A stretch of DNA of 5,735 nt from Candidatus Cloacimonadota bacterium (GCA_021772705.1 JAJFLN010000416.1:1-5735), one strand, 5' to 3'; shown: positions 1 to 5,735, counted from the first letter of the stretch. Translations and numbers: made by a program. The notes: generated from the letters alone by a model not told the origin.

Positions 1-109
1 GGGGCCGCCCCCCCCCCCCCCCGGGGTGTGGGGCCGAGCCCCACTACTACAAAATTCGTCTTATCTTAGGGGTATTGAGGCTAGTCCCCCCCCCGGCTCC
101 CCGGCCGCC
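1..109. other. Gene-free left edge with C homopolymers and an AT-rich patch
   Basis: No coding region is supported here. It is the 3' flank of the minus-strand thiolase gene. It contains 15 consecutive C at 8-22 and 9 consecutive C at 86-94. The octamer GGCCGCCC occurs at both 3-10 and 103-110. The stretch at about 45-85 is clearly AT-richer than the rest of the window. The long C run at the extreme edge could be real low-complexity DNA or an assembly or sequencing artefact of a contig end; the sequence alone cannot decide. Open frames crossing this stretch are antisense shadows of the thiolase. Confidence 0.6.
28..44. terminator. Perfect 7-bp hairpin downstream of the thiolase gene (possible terminator)
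   Basis: GTGGGGC at 28-34 pairs perfectly with GCCCCAC at 38-44 around the 3-base loop CGA. It lies about 65 bases beyond the thiolase stop codon in the direction of transcription. No T-run follows it on the minus strand (the next bases are ACACCCC and then a long G run), so it is not a canonical rho-independent terminator. It could stabilise a 3' end or act with Rho. The call rests only on position and pairing. Confidence 0.25.
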
Positions 110-1306
110 CTACTCCCGTTCGATGGCCAGGGCCAGACCGTTGCCGCCGCCCATGCAGAGCGTGGCCAGACCAGTCTTCACGTCCCGGGCCTTCATGGCA
201 TACAGGAGAGTCGTCAGAATCCGGGCTCCGCTGGCTCCGATGGGATGTCCCAGGGCGACGGCTCCACCGTGGACGTTGACGCGATCGAAGTCGAATCCGA
301 GCTGTCTGCCCACGGCGATGGCCTGAACAGAGAAGGCCTCGTTGGCCTCGATCAGGTCGAAGTGATCCACCGGTACATTCATCCGGGCCAGCAGGTTCTT
401 CACGGCAGCCACGGGAGACATCATCACCCACCTGGGCTCCACACCTCCGGTGGCGTAGGAACGGATCGTCCCGAGTGGCCGGAGACCCAGCTCTTCGGCC
501 TTCGCCCGGCTGGCCACCACCAAGGCCGCCGCGCCGTCGTTGAGGCCCGGCGCGTTGCCGGCCGTGACGGAGCCTTCCTTCAGGAATGCGGGGCGCAGCT
601 TCGCCAGGGTCTCGGCCGTCGAGTCCGGCCGCACCGTCTCGTCCCGGTCGTGGACGATGGGGTCCTTCTTCCGTTGCGGAATCTCCACAGCAGTTATCTC
701 GGCGTCAAAGAGACCCGTCGAGGCTGCCCTGCCCGCCTTGGAATGACTCTCCGCCGCATAGGCATCCTGGTCCTCCCGGCTGACCTTGTACTCCGTGGCG
801 ACGTCTTCGGCCGTCTTGCCCATGTGGACATCGGTCATGGCACACCAGAGACCATCGGAGAGGATCACATCCTCCAGCTGGCCGTGCCCCATCCGATAGC
901 CCGAGCGAGCGTTCCGCAGCAGGTACGGGGCGTTGCTCATGCTCTCCATGCCTCCCGCCACGACGAGATCGGCGTCGCCGGCCCGGATGGCCTGGGCTGC
1001 CAGCATGACGGCCTTCAAGCCCGAACCGCAGACCTTGTTGATCGTCAGTGCAGCCACGGTGTTGGGAAGCCCGCCGCCGAGGGCGGCCTGCCGCGCCGGG
1101 TTCTGGCCCTGGCCGGCGCTGAGGACATTCCCCATGATCACCTCATCAATGGCCTCGGGCTGGACACCGGACCGCTTGACGGCGGACTCGATGACGGCGG
1201 CGCCGAGCTTCACGGCTGTGAGAGGAGCCAGTGACCCCTGGAACTTGCCCGATCCGGTCCGGGTGGCTGCCAGGATGACGGGATCGTTGCTGTTGTTGTC
1301 TGCCAT
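110..1306 (-). CDS. Acetyl-CoA C-acetyltransferase (thiolase family)
   Basis: This cytoplasmic enzyme (398 aa) should condense two acetyl-CoA to acetoacetyl-CoA or run the reverse thiolysis, feeding fatty-acid, ketone-body, polyhydroxybutyrate or isoprenoid metabolism. The N-terminal thiolase domain covers about residues 8-270 and the C-terminal domain about 278-397. The nucleophile is Cys93 in NKVCGSG. The other catalytic residues are Asn322 in EANEAF, His354 in GHPIGASGAR and Cys384 in TLCMGGG. GGMESMSNAPYLL (118-130) and HMGKTAE (161-167) match the biosynthetic, short-chain type. Length is close to the roughly 392 residues usual for that group, with a few extra at the N-terminus. The start is supported by AAGGAG 9 bases upstream. 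The gene lies 67 bases behind a minus-strand gene of unrelated type. Oddities are minor: GNAPG (251-255) replaces GNASG, and VHGGA replaces VNGGA. The family is certain; exact substrate range and pathway are not, so no symbol is given. Confidence 0.96.
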   Translation of the reverse strand: MADNNSNDPVILAATRTGSGKFQGSLAPLTAVKLGAAVIESAVKRSGVQPEAIDEVIMGNVLSAGQGQNPARQAALGGGLPNTVAALTINKVCGSGLKAVMLAAQAIRAGDADLVVAGGMESMSNAPYLLRNARSGYRMGHGQLEDVILSDGLWCAMTDVHMGKTAEDVATEYKVSREDQDAYAAESHSKAGRAASTGLFDAEITAVEIPQRKKDPIVHDRDETVRPDSTAETLAKLRPAFLKEGSVTAGNAPGLNDGAAALVVASRAKAEELGLRPLGTIRSYATGGVEPRWVMMSPVAAVKNLLARMNVPVDHFDLIEANEAFSVQAIAVGRQLGFDFDRVNVHGGAVALGHPIGASGARILTTLLYAMKARDVKTGLATLCMGGGNGLALAIERE

Positions 1307-1315
1307 GAGATGAGA

Positions 1316-1321
1316 CTCCTT
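1316..1321 (-). promoter_or_regulatory. Shine-Dalgarno site of the thiolase gene
   Basis: AAGGAG on the minus strand, 9 bases before the ATG at 1306-1304. It is a strong match to the 16S rRNA 3' end and fixes the thiolase start. Confidence 0.8.
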
Positions 1322-1337
1322 CCTGGACTTAGGGAAC

Positions 1338-1354
1338 CGGGGCTGCGGGCCCCG
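1338..1354. other. GC hairpin in the gap between the two minus-strand genes
   Basis: CGGGGC (1338-1343) pairs perfectly with GCCCCG (1349-1354) around a 5-base loop. It sits in the 67-base spacer just upstream of the thiolase ribosome binding site. No T-run follows on either strand, so a simple intrinsic terminator is not supported. It could be an attenuating or mRNA-stabilising structure in a two-gene transcript, or chance pairing in GC-rich DNA. Confidence 0.25.
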
Positions 1355-1365
1355 AGGGGAGGGCG

Positions 1366-1382
1366 GGAGCCCGTTAGGCTCC
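1366..1382 (-). terminator. Hairpin enclosing the stop codon of the TPR protein gene
   Basis: GGAGCC (1366-1371) pairs with GGCTCC (1377-1382). The 5-base loop contains the TAA stop codon (1374-1376 on the minus strand). The downstream minus-strand sequence is C-rich rather than T-rich. With the GC hairpin at 1338-1354 it forms a tandem pair of stems at the gene boundary, which may reduce read-through into the thiolase gene or stabilise the upstream message. Confidence 0.25.
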
Positions 1383-2888
1383 GAGTCGTTTCATCAACTC
1401 AGGATCGATCTCGCAGCCCACGGCTGCCGCCAGTTCTTGATGCCGCTTGGCCTGTTCTCGACTGCCAGAGTGGAGGTGGCAGAGGATGACGCCCTCGTGT
1501 CCCATCCGGCTCGCGGGATCCAGCTGAATGGCCCGGGTGAAAGCTGTCTGGGCTGCGTCGAATTCGCCCAGCAACATGGCTGCCCGTCCCAGCCCCTCGT
1601 AACACTCCGGGAGGTCGGCCCGTGCCTCGATGGCAGCCTGGAATGCATCGAAGGCATCCCGGTCCCGGCCATCTTCCAGGAGCTGTTCTCCCAGCTCCAG
1701 ATGGGAGCCGGCGTCATCGGGACTGAGGCGGCCTGGATAGTCGTAGTTTCCAGCGTTCAAGAGCCGGCGGAACCGGAGATCCAGCTCCAGGTAGAGCCGC
1801 CGGCCGGCACGCCAGGGCTCCTGATCGACCAGGGGGGGAGCCGTCCCCTCCATCTCGATCTCCTTCAGCAGCTTTCGCCGCCGGAAGCCGGTCCATGAGT
1901 TTCCGCTCCAGAGGGAGATCAGGTCCCGGAACCCTCGTCTCCAGGGACCGGTAATCCGGTTCTCCTCCTCGAGAATGGGGTTCTCTTTCGCCTTCAGGCC
2001 TCCCGGGCCTCTGAAGAAACCGGCCAGACTGCCGAGGAATCGCTCCAGCTCATCCCGGCGCTGAGCCGGCGTTCCGACCTGAAAGTCGGCGAGAACGAGC
2101 AAGTCGTTGGGATTCTCGCAAACCGGCGTGTCGTCCCCTTCCTCATCGCCGGAGCCGAGAAGGTGGGAGTCCAGCTCTCGAGCCAGGGCATAGAGTGTTG
2201 TCTTTTCCAGCTCCTCGCCGCCGGAGACCGGGAACAGAGGAATCCTGAGCAGGATGGGGTGCTTGCCCTGGCGCCTCTCGAAGAGTCCCTCCAGGTCCAG
2301 AGGCAGCTCACTCAGGATCGTGGCGCCCAGAGCACTGGCAGCGTCGGCGACGATGGCGAAGGTGGAGATGGGCGAGGCGTCCATCAGACGTCGTATTCGA
2401 TCCAGCAGCGCCGCCCGGTGAATCAGATAAACCGCCTTGGCGCAGGACCGGAGATCCGGATTCAGAGTCTCAGCGTTGAGGCCCAGATCCTCCAGGAAGG
2501 GACAGCAATCGAGCATGTCCTCCGGCGAGGGAGACGTGAACACGAAGGAACCCTCCCCGCTGCCGCGCTCCAGAAGCCGCAGGAGACTGACGGAACCGGT
2601 GGGGCGGAGCGTGGACACGATCCGTCCGCAAGACTCTCCGACGCCGATGACCAGGAGTCCACCGTCGGCGGGGGGGAGCACCCTGGGCGGCACCGAACGC
2701 TCAGAAATGACTGCGTCGACAGGTTCAGGGACACCGACGGCATCTGCCCCGCTTCCAGGCTGTTCCTCCGGGGGTGGCTCGTCGATAGGCACGGGCGTGT
2801 CTTCCGCTCTGGGCTCGGGTTGCATCTTCTCTTGGTAAACGCTGCCTGCTCCGATGGCCCTCAAATCGAGGGAACCCGCGGCAGGCAT
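1374..2888 (-). CDS. Uncharacterised protein: possible degenerate FtsZ/tubulin-like domain plus C-terminal TPRs
   Basis: I do not recognise a named family for this 504-residue protein. No signal peptide or membrane segment is visible, so it is probably cytoplasmic. Residues 23-74 are proline- and acid-rich and probably disordered. From residue 78, the order of elements resembles an FtsZ/tubulin GTPase domain: LLVIGVGESCGR (78-89, T1-like), SFVFTSPSPEDML (114-126), STFAIVADAASALGATILS (175-193, where the T4 loop would lie), LLRIPLFPVSGGEE (213-226), then PNDLLVLADF (260-269). The glycine-rich GGGTGTG signature is absent, so GTP binding is doubtful. Residues about 395-493 form three TPR-like repeats (SHLELGEQLLEDG, ECYEGLGRAAMLLGEF, MGHEGVILCHLHSG), suggesting protein binding. 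The start is uncertain: ATG at 2888 gives the longest frame, but Met22 (ATG at 2825) begins the low-complexity segment and is equally plausible; neither has a strong Shine-Dalgarno site. TPRs are secure; the tubulin relation is inference, and another Rossmann-like domain is possible. Confidence 0.75.
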   Translation of the reverse strand: MPAAGSLDLRAIGAGSVYQEKMQPEPRAEDTPVPIDEPPPEEQPGSGADAVGVPEPVDAVISERSVPPRVLPPADGGLLVIGVGESCGRIVSTLRPTGSVSLLRLLERGSGEGSFVFTSPSPEDMLDCCPFLEDLGLNAETLNPDLRSCAKAVYLIHRAALLDRIRRLMDASPISTFAIVADAASALGATILSELPLDLEGLFERRQGKHPILLRIPLFPVSGGEELEKTTLYALARELDSHLLGSGDEEGDDTPVCENPNDLLVLADFQVGTPAQRRDELERFLGSLAGFFRGPGGLKAKENPILEEENRITGPWRRGFRDLISLWSGNSWTGFRRRKLLKEIEMEGTAPPLVDQEPWRAGRRLYLELDLRFRRLLNAGNYDYPGRLSPDDAGSHLELGEQLLEDGRDRDAFDAFQAAIEARADLPECYEGLGRAAMLLGEFDAAQTAFTRAIQLDPASRMGHEGVILCHLHSGSREQAKRHQELAAAVGCEIDPELMKRLGA

Positions 2889-3261
2889 TGACCCGTCCCG
2901 GATCGGTCAGATTGGGGGCAGGCAGCTATGATACTGTAACACTGCTTCGCCTCCGGCTCCAGCAGACAGAGAGGGCAGCGGAACCGCGATGCATCGTCCC
3001 CTTCGATTCCCGGAGGAAGGGCACAGAACACCGGTGGAGGGATGCTGCCCCCCCTCATGGCACAGAAAGAGAGAGCAGGGAGATTCTCGGAAAGAACTTG
3101 CACGGCCAGTTTGCCTCCTCCGGGTTCGAACTCGTTTCCGTCCGGAAACCCGTTCGCCCCGACCCTTCGGCAAGCTCAGGAGAAGGGCCTCTGCCCCTCC
3201 AACACTTGCCCTCGAAGGCTCGGGCCGATCGGATTGGGAGTTTCCGGACGGAAACGAACTC
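2889..3261. other. Divergent intergenic and leader region, no convincing gene
   Basis: These 373 bases separate the starts of the two divergent gene pairs and must hold promoters for both. Long open frames run through it, but their translations are basic, low-complexity and resemble no protein. An AT-rich island at about 2924-2940 contains TATGAT (2927-2932), the best -10-like sequence seen, without a good -35 partner. Stems CCCTTC/GAAGGG occur at 2999-3004/3016-3021 and again at 3163-3168/3182-3187. The right-hand third holds the long inverted repeat listed separately. If the minus-strand gene really starts at 2825, this region is 63 bases longer. Confidence 0.5.
3133..3256. repeat. 17-base perfect inverted repeat flanking a repeat-like segment, abutting the peptidase start
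   Basis: CGTTTCCGTCCGGAAAC at 3133-3149 is the exact reverse complement of 3240-3256, with 90 bases between. Each arm is also dyad-symmetric (GTTTCC-N4-GGAAAC), so each can fold alone or pair with the other. The right arm ends 5 bases before the ATG at 3262 and covers most of the place where a Shine-Dalgarno site would lie. Inside, 3163-3180 (CCCTTCGGCAAGCTCAGG) resembles a short palindromic repeat dispersed in many bacterial genomes, from memory. The whole could be a small non-autonomous repeat element inserted in the leader, a pair of operators, or an RNA structure controlling translation. No transposase or clear target-site duplication is seen. Confidence 0.55.
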
Positions 3262-5061
3262 ATGAAACAGATCCGCCGGTCACGGACCTCCTGCCTCCTG
3301 CTCCTCCTCATTGGATGGATCGCCGCCTCCAGCCTGGCGGGGAGCCCGGTGATCCTCCCCCTGTCCGATGTGGAGGCCGGGATGAAGGGCCACGGCCTGA
3401 CGGTCTTCTCGGGAGAGGGAATCCAGAAGTTCGACGTCACTGTCATCGATGTGATCCGCAAGGTCGAGCTGGGCAGGGACATGATCTTGATCCGCTGCTC
3501 CGGTCAGGGTCTGGAACAGTCCGGTGTCATCGCCGGCATGAGCGGAAGCCCCATCTATCTCGAAGGCAAGCTCGCCGGAGCCCTGTCCTCAGGCTGGATG
3601 CTCGCCAAGGCTCCTCTGGCCGGGGTCACTCCCATCGAGGAGATGCTGGCCATCCTGAAGGAGCCGGCCTCCTCGACGGGACATGAGCGGGGCCACAAGG
3701 GCCGGCGGGACGGGGAAGGCAAGATGCCGAACATGAGGGGAGACCGGCTCATGGGCCGCCTGACCGGCACTGGGGAACCGCCCTGGGCCCGGCCGATCGC
3801 CACGCCTCTCTACTTCTCCGGATTCCATCCCAGAGTGCTGGAGGCCGCCCGGAAGCGGCTTCGCAGCTGGAACATCATCCCCATGTCCGGCGGCGGGTCC
3901 TCCGGGAAGGCCAGTTCATCGACGGAGGATATCCGGCCCGGGTCGGCACTGGCAGTCTCCCTCGTCAGTGGAGACATGTCCGTCGCCGGGGTGGGAACCG
4001 TGACCTGGAGGCAAGGCAACGACGTCCTGGCCTTCGGCCATCCCATGGTCGGCGCTGGCCCTCTGGCCCTTCCCATGGGTCCTGCCGTCATTCACGGAGT
4101 GGTCCCGAACCACATGATCTCCTTCAAGCTAGGCTCCGCCCTGGAGGCCACCGGTGTGCTGCTCAACGACCGGGCCGCCGGAGTTTTCGGCCGTATCGGA
4201 GCGAAGGCGGAGACGACCCCCGTCCGCTTCGGCCTCAGGAATCGCCCGGGAGATCCCTGGAGATTCCGAAACATCTCTCTGGCCCGGGACCGGATGCTGG
4301 CTCCCACCCTGCTCTCCATGGCGGCCTCGAGCCTGGTCGTGGCGGCTCTGAAGGAAACGGGAGAGCTGACGGTCAACGCCAGCCTCGACGCCATCCTCGA
4401 CGGCGGCATCAAGGTCCGGCTCACGGGAGCCGCCGCCACCCGGACAGATCCGGTAGGCGCCGTGATGGATGTGATCTCACCTCTGATGGACATCCTCTCC
4501 AACCCCCTGGAGCCGGTCCTGGCTGAGCGAATCCGGATCAATCTGGAAGTCGAGGGCCGAGCCCGGATTGCGACCCTGGACAGCATCCGCCTGAGTCGCT
4601 CCCGCTACCGGCCAGGCGACCCGGTGGAGGTCACGGCGACCATCCGGACCTTTGGAGGCCGTTACCTCTCCCGTACCACCACATTCGACCTGCCCCAAGG
4701 TCTGGAAGCCGGAAATGGCGTGCTGTCCGTCATGGACGCCGAGACCGCTGCCCGGGAAGACAAGAAGGGCCACCCAAGCCGCTACGAACCGGGCAATCTG
4801 GAGGACCTGATCGCCATGCACGAACAGCAACGGTCCCGAGCCTCCCTCTGGATTCGCCTGTCCCTGCCCATGCAGGGAGCCACTCTGGACGGGAGAGAGC
4901 TGCCCTCTTTGCCCGGATCGGTTCTCTCCGTCCTGTCCGGTCAGAGCGAGTCAGGAATCGCCATCCTCGCCTCGAATCTTGAAGTCGAGCTGCCGACGGG
5001 CTTCGTCATAGAGGGAAACGAGAAGCTGTCACTGCAGATCCTGCGCCGGGAGGCACCGTGA
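3262..5061 (+). CDS. Exported SpoIVB-type (peptidase family S55) serine peptidase, permuted domain order
   Basis: This 599-residue protein carries a signal peptide: basic MKQIRR, then a hydrophobic core to about Ala26-Gly27. No lipobox is seen. The region from KFDVTVI (56-62) through VIAGMSGSPIYLEGKLAGA (89-107) to GVTPIEEML (121-129) matches the C-terminal, nucleophile half of SpoIVB; Ser94 is the likely nucleophile. After a basic, variable linker (about 134-220) comes AGVGTV (242-247), AFGHPMVGAG (257-266; His260 the likely base), PNHMISFKLG and DRAAGVFGRIG, matching the His half. The halves are thus in the opposite order to SpoIVB. Residues about 438-480 look like a beta-sandwich, followed by a further beta-rich tail. 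ATG at 3262 is chosen because the signal peptide begins there; the 91-codon in-frame extension to 2989 has no protein character. The Shine-Dalgarno is weak and lies inside an inverted repeat. The stop overlaps the next start. The substrate is unknown; SpoIVB itself cleaves SpoIVFA during sporulation, and that role should not be transferred. Confidence 0.85.
   Translation: MKQIRRSRTSCLLLLLIGWIAASSLAGSPVILPLSDVEAGMKGHGLTVFSGEGIQKFDVTVIDVIRKVELGRDMILIRCSGQGLEQSGVIAGMSGSPIYLEGKLAGALSSGWMLAKAPLAGVTPIEEMLAILKEPASSTGHERGHKGRRDGEGKMPNMRGDRLMGRLTGTGEPPWARPIATPLYFSGFHPRVLEAARKRLRSWNIIPMSGGGSSGKASSSTEDIRPGSALAVSLVSGDMSVAGVGTVTWRQGNDVLAFGHPMVGAGPLALPMGPAVIHGVVPNHMISFKLGSALEATGVLLNDRAAGVFGRIGAKAETTPVRFGLRNRPGDPWRFRNISLARDRMLAPTLLSMAASSLVVAALKETGELTVNASLDAILDGGIKVRLTGAAATRTDPVGAVMDVISPLMDILSNPLEPVLAERIRINLEVEGRARIATLDSIRLSRSRYRPGDPVEVTATIRTFGGRYLSRTTTFDLPQGLEAGNGVLSVMDAETAAREDKKGHPSRYEPGNLEDLIAMHEQQRSRASLWIRLSLPMQGATLDGRELPSLPGSVLSVLSGQSESGIAILASNLEVELPTGFVIEGNEKLSLQILRREAP
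5048..5053 (+). promoter_or_regulatory. Shine-Dalgarno site inside the peptidase gene for the propeller gene
   Basis: GGGAGG lies 7 bases before the ATG at 5061, within the last codons of the peptidase. With the TGATG stop/start overlap it fixes the downstream start and points to translational coupling. Confidence 0.75.
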
Positions 5062-5735
5062 TGAGGTTCGCCGCCATTGCTCTTCTCCTCTTCATGCTTC
5101 CCTTCTCCCTCACCGGAGCTCCTCGTGTCTGGACCGTGGAGAGTCGTTCCGGGTTCGAGAAGGGCCAGTTCGAGCACGTCTCTCTCGAGATCGAGGGAGA
5201 GCTGACCCTTGCTCCGGTTCCGGAGCTCCTATTCGAGGGCGATGGCGAGAGCTTCATCTGGTCGGTGGCCGTCCAGAAGGACGGAGGGATTCTGGCCGGA
5301 ACAGGCCCCTCGGGAAAGCTCTTCCGGCGCCCTGCTGGCCAGGAGGAGTGGGTGCTGCTGATCGACTCCCCCGAGGTGGCATTCACTAGCCTGGCCGTGA
5401 CGGACGACGGCACGGTCTACGGCGGCACCATTCCGAGTGGATACATCTACCGGATGAAACCAGGTGCAAGGCCGGAGATCTTCGCCGAGTCCGGTGAACG
5501 TTACGTCTGGAGCGTGGCCCTCAATCCGGCGGGAGGAATCCTGGCCGGCACCGGGCCGGAGGGAAAGCTGCTGAGCATCAACGAGGCCGGAGAAACGGAG
5601 GTTCTCCTCGACAGCGAGGACGACCACATCCTGTCCGTACTGGCCGATGAGGACGGCTCCATCCTGGCTGGCACTTCCGGCCACGGCCTGCTCTACCGGA
5701 TCGGCAAGGACGGGAACGCCAGGGTAATCCTCGAT
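5061..5735 (+). CDS. Exported beta-propeller-like repeat protein (partial, continues beyond window)
   Basis: The first 225 codons are open and run off the right edge without a stop. The N-terminus is a signal peptide (MRFAAIALLLFMLPFSLTGA), so the product is exported. GFEKGQFEHVSLEIEGELTLAP (31-52) precedes four repeats of about 41 residues, each with a hydrophobic strand, a small turn and a G-T-x-x-x-G motif: GTGPSG (80-85), GTIPSG (122-127), GTGPEG (163-168) and GTSGHG (204-209). The pattern (WSVAL...GGILAGTGPEGKLL) is that of WD40/NHL/PQQ-like propeller blades; no catalytic motif is seen. More blades are expected outside the window. The start overlaps the peptidase stop by one base (TGATG) with GGGAGG 7 bases upstream, so the two are almost certainly one operon. 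Propellers usually bind ligands or partner proteins; a scaffold or sensor working with the peptidase is plausible but unproven. Confidence 0.85.
   Translation, partial: MRFAAIALLLFMLPFSLTGAPRVWTVESRSGFEKGQFEHVSLEIEGELTLAPVPELLFEGDGESFIWSVAVQKDGGILAGTGPSGKLFRRPAGQEEWVLLIDSPEVAFTSLAVTDDGTVYGGTIPSGYIYRMKPGARPEIFAESGERYVWSVALNPAGGILAGTGPEGKLLSINEAGETEVLLDSEDDHILSVLADEDGSILAGTSGHGLLYRIGKDGNARVILD

Noticed and set aside
26..1234. 402-codon plus-strand open frame opposite the thiolase gene
   Set aside because: It is an antisense shadow typical of high-GC coding DNA. Its translation is low-complexity with no recognisable domain, while the opposite strand encodes a complete thiolase with all catalytic residues.
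2163..2891. 242-codon plus-strand open frame opposite the TPR protein gene
   Set aside because: Its translation has no protein-family character (many Gln, Gly and Arg in no order), and the minus-strand frame shows clear TPR repeats and ordered secondary-structure patterns.
2904..2932. Sigma-70-type promoter with TATGAT at 2927-2932
   Set aside because: No acceptable -35 hexamer lies 16-18 bases upstream (the sequence there is CGGTCA-like), so it is mentioned only as an AT-rich island in the intergenic region.
2989..3261. N-terminal extension of the peptidase to the upstream in-frame ATG
   Set aside because: The extension is basic and disordered, contains the repeat-derived PFGKLR, and would bury the clear signal peptide that begins at 3262.
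2888..3265. 125-codon frame beginning with TTG and overlapping the peptidase start by ATGA
   Set aside because: The ATGA overlap suggests a coupled leader peptide, but the start is TTG without a Shine-Dalgarno site, the translation looks non-coding, and it crosses the inverted repeat and the dispersed-repeat-like segment.
2907..3482. 191-codon minus-strand frame over the leader and the peptidase N-terminus
   Set aside because: It is antisense to the signal peptide and the first S55 segment; the translation is Arg/Ser/Pro-rich without motifs.
4092..4586. 164-codon minus-strand frame inside the peptidase gene
   Set aside because: It is an antisense shadow rich in Arg, Ser and Ala with no motif, lying wholly within a well-supported coding region.

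Overview
The window is GC-rich bacterial DNA (about 60-65% G+C by eye) holding four protein genes in two divergent pairs. No RNA gene, CRISPR array, transposase or origin is visible. A permuted SpoIVB-type (S55) peptidase followed by an exported beta-propeller protein is an arrangement I associate from memory with Acidobacteriota and related soil or sediment lineages. That lineage call is an inference.

Left edge (1-109): no gene. It holds a run of 15 C, a run of 9 C, a short perfect hairpin and an AT-richer patch. It may be a contig end or a 3' flank.

Minus-strand pair (110-2888): the upstream gene encodes a cytoplasmic protein of about 500 residues. It has a proline/acidic N-terminus, a domain whose motif order resembles a degenerate FtsZ/tubulin GTPase fold, and three C-terminal TPR repeats. 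After 67 bases containing two short hairpins comes a complete acetyl-CoA acetyltransferase (thiolase) with all catalytic residues. The two may be co-transcribed, but nothing in the sequence links their functions.

Divergent intergenic region (2889-3261): no convincing gene. It contains a 17-base perfect inverted repeat whose right-hand arm ends 5 bases before the peptidase start codon. Each arm is itself dyad-symmetric, and a dispersed-repeat-like segment lies between them.

Plus-strand pair (3262-5735): an exported S55-family serine peptidase in which the Ser-motif half precedes the His-motif half, the reverse of Bacillus SpoIVB. Its stop overlaps the start of an exported propeller-like protein (TGATG), which runs off the window. 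The overlap and the Shine-Dalgarno site inside the peptidase gene imply translational coupling. Both products carry signal peptides, so they probably act in the same extracytoplasmic compartment.
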